7,568 nt of DNA from Peptococcaceae bacterium BRH_c23 (GTDB taxonomy: Bacteria; Bacillota_B; Desulfitobacteriia; Desulfitobacteriales; Desulfitobacteriaceae). The stretch spans positions 1 through 7,568 of the forward strand of contig LADV01000189.1 in NCBI GenBank assembly GCA_000961805.1. The letters run 5' to 3'. Below the pieces are notes generated by a model. It was not told the DNA's origin. It saw only the letters and a list, made by a program, of their open reading frames with translations, and searched no databases. Position 1 is the stretch's first letter, and the number at the start of each line of letters is the position of its first letter. Positions 1 through 4,900 of this stretch are shown here, in pieces. The position numbers were made by a program, and so were the translations under genes.

Positions 1-135
1 ACTAATACCATTTTAAGGGATGTACCCAAAGAAAAGATGCCCACACTTGAATTCTTGAAAAAGCTAACGGGTAAAGACTTTACAATCTGTCCTTGCTGTG
101 GCGTTGGCCATCTCTGTAGAGCATCACCTAAATAG
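1..135 (+). pseudogene. C-terminal tail of an IS91-family (Y2/HUH) transposase, partial at window edge
   Basis: Frame 1 is open from the first base to a TAG at 133-135 and gives 44 residues. They include the stretch LEFLKKLTGKDFTICPCCG, followed by GHLCRASPK. A leucine-rich helix, then a 'G+D' turn and a short Cys-rich knuckle (C-P-C-C) just before the stop is the way IS91-type transposases commonly end. That match is from memory of the family and has not been searched. The rest of the gene lies left of the window, so the copy may be intact there. It cannot be the missing half of the transposase at 609-1085, because it lies upstream of it on the same strand. It should therefore be a second IS91 copy in tandem. 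The short length limits confidence. Confidence 0.55.
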
Positions 136-333
136 ACATTAACTACATAATGTTTTTTAAGAATGCCACTTTATTGGGGAGGGGGAGTCTGTGTCATTTA
201 TGAAGCTTCAATTAACTTTGGTATTAATTTCGGACTGAAGATACATAGTATTTCGAAAAACGATTGAAATAAACAAGGCTGGGGATCTTAATTTCCCCAT
301 AGCGACGAACATCACGCAGTTTAGTCCAATAAA

Positions 334-432
334 ATTATCCAAAGTCAGGTTCCATTCGTAAAATAACCAAACTTATGTGCTTATATGCTTATCCAGCAGA
401 TGAGCCTTTTATTTACCCTGACTTCGGATAAT
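334..432. repeat. 16-bp inverted repeat pair (334-349 and 417-432)
   Basis: ATTATCCAAAGTCAGG at 334-349 is matched by CCTGACTTCGGATAAT at 417-432, whose reverse complement differs by a single base. The 67-base spacer is AT-rich and non-coding. The arrangement of two long arms near an element terminus resembles the ends of the RIT elements later in the window, though the sequences and spacing differ. It may be a recombinase binding site or part of the IS91 origin end. The function is unknown. Confidence 0.6.
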
Positions 433-441
433 TCCCTATTC

Positions 442-463
442 ATTATGGGGAGCTCTCCATAAT
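442..463. repeat. 22-bp imperfect palindrome at an element junction
   Basis: The sequence reads ATTATGG, then a centre containing AGCT, then CCATAAT. The two halves are complementary except for one symmetric mismatch pair. The recombinase fragment becomes homologous immediately after it, at 464, so the palindrome probably marks the terminus of the left element. An IS91 origin-end hairpin is the simplest reading. Confidence 0.5.
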
Positions 464-631
464 AGGCACAGCTTCGCAACTCATCTTCTTGAAGATAATG
501 CTGATCTCCGTACGATTCAAATCCTGATGGGGCATAGCAATATTTCAACAACCTCTAACTATATCCACCTATCAACAAACCATCTTTCCTCTGTGAAAAG
601 CCCTCTTGATGGGGGGGATTCCTTTACCTGA
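464..631 (+). pseudogene. C-terminal fragment of a tyrosine recombinase/integrase (IS91-associated type)
   Basis: Reading from AGG at 464 gives [11 protein letters not shown], then [18 protein letters not shown], with a TGA at 629-631. This is the second half of a tyrosine recombinase active site. It has the Arg of the HxxR box, the His of the L-G-H type box ('MGH') and the nucleophilic Tyr nine residues later. The N-terminal domain, the first catalytic Arg, the Lys and the His of HxxR are missing. Upstream codons do not continue the motif (they read L-H-N-R instead of H-x-x-R), so the homology starts at or within the Arg codon. The gene overlaps the following transposase start by 23 bases, the coupled integrase-transposase layout seen in some IS91-type elements. 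It cannot be active. Confidence 0.75.
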
Positions 632-1085
632 GCTTCAAGATATTTTTAAACATGTTCGCCTTAAGCGCCTCTCCCCAGCTCAAGCCAAAGCCTTTCATAT
701 GATTCGACTGTGTCGAACCTCAGCTCTTGGTTCCCATGCCCAAGTTTGCACGGAATGTGGTGTTAAGGAGGTTTCTTTCAATTCCTGTCGTAACAGAAAC
801 TGTCCCAAATGCCAACATTCTGTTCAACAGGAATGGGTTGAGGCTCAGATGTCTAAGCTTTTACCAGTCGGTTACTTTCACGTTGTTTTTACAATACCTC
901 AGGAACTTAACACCCTTGTTTTTCACAATCAGGAACTTCTTTATGCCCTCTTGATTCGATCCGCAGGACATACGTTGATGGAACTTGCAAGAGACCCTGA
1001 ACATCTCGGGGCCACAATTGGCGTTACTTCAGTCCTTCATACGTGGGGACAGAATCTTTGCTTCCATCCCCATTATCCCGATTAA
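609..1085 (+). pseudogene. N-terminal part of an IS91-family HUH transposase, truncated at the FHPH motif
   Basis: The 158-residue reading frame starts at ATG 609 (a TTG sits just before it at 606). It carries the N-terminal zinc-binding domain of IS91 transposases: CRTSALGSHAQVCTECG, then SCRNRNCPKCQ, then the VGYFHVVFTIPQELN segment. It ends TWGQNLCFHPH followed by the foreign residues YPD and a stop. Full IS91 transposases continue after 'FHPH' with an I-H-C type sequence that completes the HUH metal-binding site, and the Y2 catalytic tyrosines follow further on. This copy therefore lacks the nuclease core and is dead. The break at about 1070-1073 coincides with the predicted terminus of the RIT element to its right, so insertion of that element is the probable cause. 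The remainder is predicted beyond base 7568. Confidence 0.8.
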
Positions 1086-1088
1086 TTT

Positions 1089-1164
1089 TTTATCCCGATT
1101 TTTATAAATGCACCCTAAACATACTGTGGAAACGAGTACATATCCTTATAAAAATCGGGATAAA
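1089..1164. repeat. Terminal inverted-repeat pair of RIT-2 (1089-1107 and 1146-1164)
   Basis: A 19-bp arm beginning TTTATCCCGATTTTTATAA at 1089-1107 is perfectly complementary to 1146-1164, with a 38-base spacer. Part of the arm, TTATCCCGATT, is repeated directly at 1073-1083, right at the IS91 break point. The pair lies just downstream of the ritC stop, matching the position and spacing of the pairs in RIT-1, so it is read as the recombinase-binding end of RIT-2. A transcription terminator role is possible, but the stem lacks a GC-rich core. Confidence 0.75.
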
Positions 1165-1166
1165 TC

Positions 1167-1411
1167 TTATTTCAGACCATACAATCTGCGGATTATTTCG
1201 TCATCATCTTTCCAGTATGATGCAGAATCATCATCTTCATTTAAAGGATTGGATGCACTGGTGGCCTGTTCAATTGCCTTACGTTTCATCTCCGTGTCGG
1301 CATAGGAATAAATCAAAGTAGTTTCCTGATCCTCATGTCCCAGCCACTCCGATAATAATGCTAATGGCATGCCTGACCGATAAAGATGCATGGCTCTCGT
1401 TCTACGAAACA
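1167..1411 (-). pseudogene. ritC: 3' part of RIT-2 ritC (catalytic His and Tyr), separated from its 5' part by RIT-1
   Basis: On the minus strand the frame runs from the crossover repeat (TGTTTCG) through RRTRAMHLYRSGMPLALL and the L-G-H box to ETTLIYSYADTEMK, and stops at 1167-1169. The His (H293 of the rebuilt protein) and the nucleophilic Tyr (Y302, nine residues on) are both present. It ends with an acidic tail and the sequence RRLYGLK. There is no start codon of its own with a ribosome binding site. A TTG at 1418 lies in RIT-1 sequence and is unlikely to be used. Its N-terminal partner is at 4881-5702. Joining the two across one CGAAACA gives 348 codons in frame, a normal size for this family, so this is an insertion-split gene and not a separate protein. 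Confidence 0.9.
1405..1411. repeat. 7-bp direct repeat flanking RIT-1, left copy (CGAAACA)
   Basis: CGAAACA here and at 4894-4900 brackets RIT-1. Keeping one copy and deleting the rest restores the ritC frame of RIT-2 with the expected residues H-M-F-R-R-T. Seven bases fits the length of a tyrosine recombinase crossover region. It could be a true overlap sequence shared by element and target rather than a duplication created by staggered cuts. Confidence 0.8.
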
Positions 1412-1436
1412 AAACCAAACTTTTGGATTTGTTTCG
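1405..1436. repeat. 32-bp imperfect palindrome at the left end of RIT-1
   Basis: CGAAACA (1405-1411) faces its inverse TGTTTCG (1430-1436). The arms extend inward as CGAAACAAAaCCAAA against TTTGGaTTTGTTTCG, with two mismatched positions. Two facing arms of about 13 bp around a short centre is the geometry of a tyrosine recombinase core site of the lox or dif kind. Only the left end has the full two-arm form. The right end has a single arm. Confidence 0.6.
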
Positions 1437-1466
1437 AAATCAAAACTAAAATAAAATCCAAACTTT
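1430..1466 (+). repeat. Left 37-bp terminal inverted repeat of RIT-1
   Basis: It is perfectly complementary to 4864-4900. It starts TGTTTCGAAATC and ends TCCAAACTTT. The match stops cleanly at both ends, which sets the limits of the conserved terminal repeat. Confidence 0.9.
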
Positions 1467-1525
1467 CCATTAAAAATCAAGGAAAATATGGACTGCTGGA
1501 TTATGTAAAGTTTGGATTTTATTTT
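1448..1525. repeat. Inner 19-bp inverted pair at the left end of RIT-1 (1448-1466 and 1507-1525)
   Basis: AAAATAAAATCCAAACTTT at 1448-1466 is perfectly complementary to 1507-1525 across a 40-base spacer. The outer arm is the inner half of the terminal repeat, so each end of the element offers two oppositely oriented copies of the same motif. Paired recombinase binding is the likely use. The inner arm also lies only about 45 bases before the ritA start, so binding there could repress the trio. This is inference. Confidence 0.8.
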
Positions 1526-1553
1526 TGATGTAAAGCTTATATATGATAAAACT

Positions 1554-1560
1554 AAGGAGG
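1554..1560 (+). promoter_or_regulatory. Shine-Dalgarno site for RIT-1 ritA (AAGGAGG)
   Basis: A perfect AAGGAGG lies nine bases before ATG 1570 and fixes that start. The AT-rich stretch 1520-1550, with TATATATGATAA at 1538-1549, is the likely promoter region. No convincing -35/-10 pair with normal spacing could be assigned. Confidence 0.8.
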
Positions 1561-1569
1561 TAATCATAT

Positions 1570-2802
1570 ATGAATTTTACACATTTGCAACAGTATTACC
1601 AGGAATTATTAAATTTTTTGAAAAAGGAGGGATACACAGAAAGTTATATCCGGCGCATTCAGGAAAACGTCCATTGGATCTTGAAAAGCGAAAAACATAA
1701 AACATGGCTATCTTATTTAGACATTTATAATGACCGGGTACAAAAATCAGAATCAACACCGTATAAAAAGAACCACAGGATAGCTTTTGGGGCCATACAG
1801 CAATTCGATCTTCATGGAGAGTATCCGAACAGAAAAATTAAAAACTGCTTTATAAAGCGAGGTGCTTATAATCAGCTTATCTCAGAATTCAGGGAACTGA
1901 TAGATTTTTACAAAGCATCGGATAAGCTTCGTGGTCTTAAGGAAAGCACCATTTATGGAAATGCGTCTGCCGCATCATCTTTCCTCTATGCCATGCAAAA
2001 AAGGGGCATGAAAAGCCTTGGATGTATCGGTGAAGAAGACGTTCTATCCTTTTTTCTTGACAGAGAAGGCAATGTTTCCAAATGTAGCAGTTACAAGAAG
2101 CAGATAGCATCTGTCCTCAGGGCCGGAACTGACTGGAAAGAAAAAGAATGTCAGATTCTCCTTGCATACCTTCCACCAATACGCCCCAAAAGGAAAAACA
2201 TCCAGTTCCTTACATTTGAAGAGGTGGAATCCATCCATGCTTTGCTTGATGACAGAAACTCCGGATTATCATTACGAGACAGGGCGATTGGTAAACTCCT
2301 GTTCTTCACAGGGATAAGAGCGTGCGATATCGCTGGGATGGAGCTCGGTTCCATTGACTGGGATGCTGACGAGATACATTTCCCGCAACAGAAGACCGGT
2401 CAGCCTCTTGTCCTTCCGCTTACGGCAACCATTGGGAATTCCATCTATGATTATCTCTTAAATGAACGATCGGAAAGCAGCGATAATCATCTGTTTCTTG
2501 GTACTGTTTATCCTCACTATCCATTTGAAGCCGGCGCTGTCTGGCATCAAGCAGCCAAAATTTATAAAGCCGCTTCTCTGCGGCAGGAAAAAGGTGATCG
2601 GCGTGGAACGCATCTTTTCAGGCACAATGTCGCTACATCTTTCCTGAGCAGCGGAATCCCCAGACCGGTAATCAGCCATACACTGGGGCATGCGAACCCC
2701 CATTCATTAGACCCATATCTCCACGCTGACCTTGTGCATCTGAAAGAATGCGCATTGAGTATAGAAGCGTTCCCGGTAAGGGAGGGGGTGTTCTGTCCAT
2801 GA
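1570..2802 (+). CDS. ritA: RIT-1 first tyrosine recombinase (RitA type)
   Basis: This is a 410-residue site-specific recombinase, the first of the trio. The long N-terminal DNA-binding part (about residues 1-205) precedes a catalytic domain with every expected residue visible. These are Arg250 (FTGIRACDI), Lys275 (QQKTG), His348 and Arg351 (HLFRH), His374 (LGH) and Tyr383 (DPYLH), the last nine residues after the His. Enzymes of this class cut DNA through a 3'-phosphotyrosine link and rejoin it, here presumably for excision and insertion of RIT-1. The start is set by AAGGAGG at 1554-1560. The stop overlaps the next start as ATGA (2799-2802), so the two are translationally coupled. The protein has about the full length of its family and no defect. 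Assignment to the first RIT class rests on gene order and size. Confidence 0.9.
   Translation: MNFTHLQQYYQELLNFLKKEGYTESYIRRIQENVHWILKSEKHKTWLSYLDIYNDRVQKSESTPYKKNHRIAFGAIQQFDLHGEYPNRKIKNCFIKRGAYNQLISEFRELIDFYKASDKLRGLKESTIYGNASAASSFLYAMQKRGMKSLGCIGEEDVLSFFLDREGNVSKCSSYKKQIASVLRAGTDWKEKECQILLAYLPPIRPKRKNIQFLTFEEVESIHALLDDRNSGLSLRDRAIGKLLFFTGIRACDIAGMELGSIDWDADEIHFPQQKTGQPLVLPLTATIGNSIYDYLLNERSESSDNHLFLGTVYPHYPFEAGAVWHQAAKIYKAASLRQEKGDRRGTHLFRHNVATSFLSSGIPRPVISHTLGHANPHSLDPYLHADLVHLKECALSIEAFPVREGVFCP
2780..2787 (+). promoter_or_regulatory. Shine-Dalgarno site deciding the RIT-1 ritB start
   Basis: GGGAGGGG lies about 11 bases before ATG 2799. An in-frame ATG at 2748 has no such site and would add 17 residues that do not resemble the partner protein in RIT-2. 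The start at 2799 gives a protein that aligns from its first residues with the RIT-2 RitB. Confidence 0.75.
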
Positions 2803-3773
2803 GCCAGTTCAGGTCTAATTTTTCCAAGATGATAGAACGGTTTATTGAATACCGCAAGGCATCTGGTTCATGGAACGAACCGTGTTACGGGCTAAATATC
2901 AAACTTTTTGACCATTTCTGTGCGGACAACTATCCGCCGGATGTGACATTGACACAGGAGATGGTTACTGCATGGTGTGCTAAAAGAGACACTGAGACAA
3001 ACTGCTCATATGATACAAGAACAAGGGTCGTAAGGATGTTTATTGATTATCTGCAGCGCCGAGAACTTACGGATGTCTTTCCTCCGGCTGTCCTCAGACC
3101 GGAACCCCGAAAATACACTCCATATGCATTTGAGGAGGATGAACTGAAACATTTCTTCCATGTTTGTGATAGCATTCATCCATATCTTGGAAGGCGGGCG
3201 TCGCTAATAAGAAAGTTTACAGTCCCGGTCTTTTTCCGCTTTTTATTCAGCACTGGTATGCGTACAACTGAGGCAAGGCTGCTCAGGACAGAGGATGTAG
3301 ACCTTAGACGGGGTGTCATCAATATCCAGAATTCAAAAGGATATGACCAACATTACGTTGTAATGCATGATACAATGACAAACCTTATGGCAAGATATGA
3401 CCGGGCAATCGCTGAACTGCAGCCTTCCAGAACCTATTTCTTCCAGTCCTACAAAGGCTCCCATTATTCCAGGGAATGGGTGCAGGATAACTTCCGTACG
3501 CTATGGAACAAGGCGAATGGCCCTGCAGCATCGCCCGTCGCATATGACATCCGCCATCATTATGCAATCGTCAACATCAACAGATGGACTGATGATGGCT
3601 TTGGGTTCAATGATAAGCTTCATTATCTTTCGAAATCCATGGGGCATCGCTCCATAGAGGCGACGCGTTATTATTATTCCATTGTCCCCCGCCTTGCCGA
3701 TACCCTAAGGGATAAGACGGAAGATGGTTTCAACGCCATAGTGCCGGAGGTGTCAGATGATGAGAAAGAATAA
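2799..3773 (+). CDS. ritB: RIT-1 second tyrosine recombinase (RitB type)
   Basis: This 324-residue recombinase starts at the ATG overlapping the ritA stop. It aligns end to end with RIT-2 RitB: both have a 'Y..L..FD.FC..NYP' core-binding segment near residues 30-46 and end in 'AIVPEV'. Catalytic residues are Arg155 (STGMRTTEA), Lys180, Arg252 in Y-D-I-R-H, His283 (MGHRS) and Tyr292. The first His of the usual H-x-x-R box is Tyr249 here, and the same change occurs at the same position in RIT-2. It is therefore a subfamily trait and not damage. The gene probably cooperates with RitA and RitC in one synaptic complex, as inferred for RIT trios. Its last 17 bases overlap ritC, which has GGAGG at 3746-3750 for its own start. 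Confidence 0.9.
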   Translation: MSQFRSNFSKMIERFIEYRKASGSWNEPCYGLNIKLFDHFCADNYPPDVTLTQEMVTAWCAKRDTETNCSYDTRTRVVRMFIDYLQRRELTDVFPPAVLRPEPRKYTPYAFEEDELKHFFHVCDSIHPYLGRRASLIRKFTVPVFFRFLFSTGMRTTEARLLRTEDVDLRRGVINIQNSKGYDQHYVVMHDTMTNLMARYDRAIAELQPSRTYFFQSYKGSHYSREWVQDNFRTLWNKANGPAASPVAYDIRHHYAIVNINRWTDDGFGFNDKLHYLSKSMGHRSIEATRYYYSIVPRLADTLRDKTEDGFNAIVPEVSDDEKE

Positions 3774-4227
3774 TGAGGCTGTGATATTTTCGCGGTATAT
3801 ATCAGATTTCCTTTATGATTATGCTCCAAAAATGCTTACAAACAGCGAACGCACACTGAAATCTTATAAGGACGCTTTGACTCTTTATGTTCTGTTCCTT
3901 GAGTCAGAAGGCATTACGCCTTCTGGTTTTACAAAGACGTGTTTTGAACGACTGCATATTGAAAAATGGATCTGCTGGCTCAAAGAAAACCGCAGATGCT
4001 GTCCGGACACATGCAATGTGCAGCTTGCCTCTATCCGTGTCTTTCTTGAGTATGTCGGCATCCGTGATGTCAGCCTCATGTATCTGTATCAGGACGCAAG
4101 GTTAATCAAGAGGCAGAAATGTGCCAGTAAGAAAGTCAACGGCCTGACACGTGATGCTGTCACCGCCATGTTATCGGCACCGGATCCGTCTACAAGTATC
4201 GGGAAGAGAGATCTTTTGTATTCATGA
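3757..4227 (+). CDS. ritC: RIT-1 RitC, N-terminal half (frameshifted third recombinase)
   Basis: This 156-residue half starts at ATG 3757 (or the adjacent ATG 3760) behind GGAGG at 3746-3750, inside the end of ritB. It matches the N-terminal DNA-binding domain of RIT-2 RitC: YAPKMLTNSERTLKSYKDAL here against YLPEQRCCSLNTVKSYRETL there. It ends RDLLYS where the relative continues with a hydrophobic helix into the first catalytic Arg. The frame is lost within CTTTTG (4213-4218), and a TGA at 4225-4227 follows. Reading one base back at 4215 continues into the frame of 4224-4796 and gives about 346 residues, the normal size. Compared with relatives the joined product is one residue long at this point, so either one base was lost or two were gained. 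It has no catalytic residues alone. Confidence 0.75.
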   Translation: MMRKNNEAVIFSRYISDFLYDYAPKMLTNSERTLKSYKDALTLYVLFLESEGITPSGFTKTCFERLHIEKWICWLKENRRCCPDTCNVQLASIRVFLEYVGIRDVSLMYLYQDARLIKRQKCASKKVNGLTRDAVTAMLSAPDPSTSIGKRDLLYS

Positions 4228-4796
4228 TCCTTCTATATGCAACTGCGGCGAGACTGGACGAGATCCTGTCGGTAAAGATCAAACAGATTCACATGGAGGA
4301 GAAGAAGCCATATATTACTATTGTCGGCAAAGGTCAGAAGACCAGAACCCTTTATCTTCTCCCGAAAGCTGTCTCACATATCAAAAAATACATATACGAG
4401 GTTCATGGGAAACCGGCAGATCTAGATGCGCACCTCTTCTATTCCAGAGTAGGCGGAAAGTACGCAAAATTGACTGAACCTGCGATAGACAAAAGGCTGA
4501 AGAAGTACGCAAAGAAAGCGCATGAAAAATGCCCAGACGTGCCGTTAAATATCCATGCTCATCATTTCAGACATGCAAAAGCTTCCCACTGGATTGAAGA
4601 CGGGCTTAATATCTTGCAGGTCAGTTTTCTTCTTGGACATGCTCATCTGGAGACGACCATGGTTTATTTAGACATAACGACGGAGGACAAAGCGAAAGCA
4701 CTGGCAACTCTCGAAAATGAGACGGATAAAAGAATTGCTAAGAAATGGAAGAATCCGAATGGATCGCTTAGGGGATTTTGTGGCTTGAAAACATAA
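4224..4796 (+). CDS. ritC: RIT-1 RitC, C-terminal catalytic half (frameshifted third recombinase)
   Basis: This 190-residue frame contains the whole catalytic set: Arg10 (TAARLDE), Lys36 (GKGQKTR), His113 and Arg116 (HHFRH), His139 (LGHAH) and Tyr148 (VYLDI). It matches the RIT-2 RitC catalytic domain closely, for example MILLYATAARLDEIL against MILMYDTAARNQEML. The ATG at 4224 overlaps the TGA of the N-terminal half as ATGA, the same coupling used between ritA and ritB. A purine-rich GGGAAGAGAG lies at 4201-4210, so re-initiation producing a separate catalytic half is conceivable. The simpler view is an inactivating indel or a sequencing error in a short T run. The stop is 10 bases before the right-end repeats begin. 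Confidence 0.75.
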   Translation: MILLYATAARLDEILSVKIKQIHMEEKKPYITIVGKGQKTRTLYLLPKAVSHIKKYIYEVHGKPADLDAHLFYSRVGGKYAKLTEPAIDKRLKKYAKKAHEKCPDVPLNIHAHHFRHAKASHWIEDGLNILQVSFLLGHAHLETTMVYLDITTEDKAKALATLENETDKRIAKKWKNPNGSLRGFCGLKT

Positions 4797-4806
4797 TTCC
4801 AGCGAT

Positions 4807-4881
4807 AAATAAAATCCAAACTTTTTATCGTTGAATATAGCTTCTTTCCTTTGTTATTGCCGAAAAGTTTGGATTTTATTT
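4807..4881. repeat. Inner 18-19-bp inverted pair at the right end of RIT-1
   Basis: The arm 4807-4825 (AAATAAAATCCAAACTTTT) is complementary to 4863-4881 across a 37-base spacer. It carries the same motif as the left-end pair, and its outer arm is part of the right terminal repeat. The match of geometry on both sides shows the ends are built alike, apart from the extra left-end palindrome. Confidence 0.8.
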
Positions 4882-4900
4882 TAGTTTTGATTTCGAAACA
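4864..4900 (-). repeat. Right 37-bp terminal inverted repeat of RIT-1
   Basis: It is the perfect complement of 1430-1466. Its outermost seven bases are the CGAAACA direct repeat. It also supplies the TAA (4881-4883) that ends the truncated RIT-2 ritC reading frame. Confidence 0.9.

Larger units (their letters stand above)
136..463. other. Non-coding stretch with inverted repeats, probable 3' end of the left IS91-type element
   Basis: No credible coding sequence is visible between the transposase stop and the recombinase fragment that opens at 464. The stretch holds a G-rich run (173-185), a 10-bp palindrome TGAAGCTTCA (201-210) and a small stem TGGGGA...TCCCCA near 280-299. It also holds a 16-bp inverted repeat (334-349 with 417-432) and a 22-bp imperfect palindrome ending at 463. 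IS91 elements carry their replication origin end downstream of the transposase gene, with hairpins near the terminus. The position and palindromes fit that role, but this is inference. The recombinase reading frame resumes exactly where the last palindrome stops, so 463/464 looks like an element-target junction. Confidence 0.45.
1412..4900 (+). mobile_element. RIT-1: plus-strand recombinase-in-trio element inserted in RIT-2 ritC
   Basis: This unit is 3489 bp, counted from just after the left direct repeat to the end of the right one. It carries three coupled tyrosine recombinase genes, 37-bp perfect terminal inverted repeats (1430-1466 and 4864-4900) and a 19-bp inverted pair at each end. The same 9-mer CCAAACTTT occurs at 1415, 1458 and 4816, and in reverse at 1507 and 4864. 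The order long-medium-medium (410, 324 and about 346 residues), all on one strand with start-stop overlaps, matches RIT elements. Tn554 differs in having a 630-residue TnpB and a small TnpC. The left end has about 25 extra bases outside the inverted repeat. Its third gene is frameshifted, so it may be immobile unless helped in trans. Confidence 0.88.

Noticed and set aside
606..608. TTG start for the second IS91-type transposase
   Set aside because: An ATG follows directly at 609 and is the more ordinary choice. The gene is truncated in either case.
1089..1164. Rho-independent terminator for the RIT-2 operon
   Set aside because: The stem is AT-rich with a 38-base loop and matches the RIT end repeats better than a terminator hairpin.
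1167..1418. Independent small recombinase-like gene starting at TTG 1418
   Set aside because: The start lies in RIT-1 terminal sequence without a ribosome binding site, and the fragment joins exactly to the 4881-5702 reading frame.
1405..1525. CRISPR-like repeats from the recurrent CCAAACTTT
   Set aside because: The copies are few, in mixed orientation and confined to the element ends. There is no regular repeat-spacer pattern.
1512..1547. Sigma-A promoter for RIT-1 (TTGGAT and TATGAT)
   Set aside because: The spacing is 24 bases, too long. The alternative TTGATG is too close. No pair could be supported.
2748..2798. Upstream ATG extending RIT-1 ritB by 17 residues
   Set aside because: It has no ribosome binding site, and the extension has no counterpart in RIT-2 RitB. 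ATG 2799 has a strong site and the usual ATGA coupling.
4210..4220. Programmed -1 frameshift signal in RIT-1 ritC
   Set aside because: The run CTTTTG is not a canonical X-XXY-YYZ slippery heptamer, and no clear downstream stem was seen. It is kept only as an option under the frameshift finding.
1405..4900. Tn554-type transposon
   Set aside because: Tn554 encodes one larger second recombinase and a small non-recombinase TnpC, and lacks long terminal inverted repeats. Here all three proteins are tyrosine recombinases of similar size.
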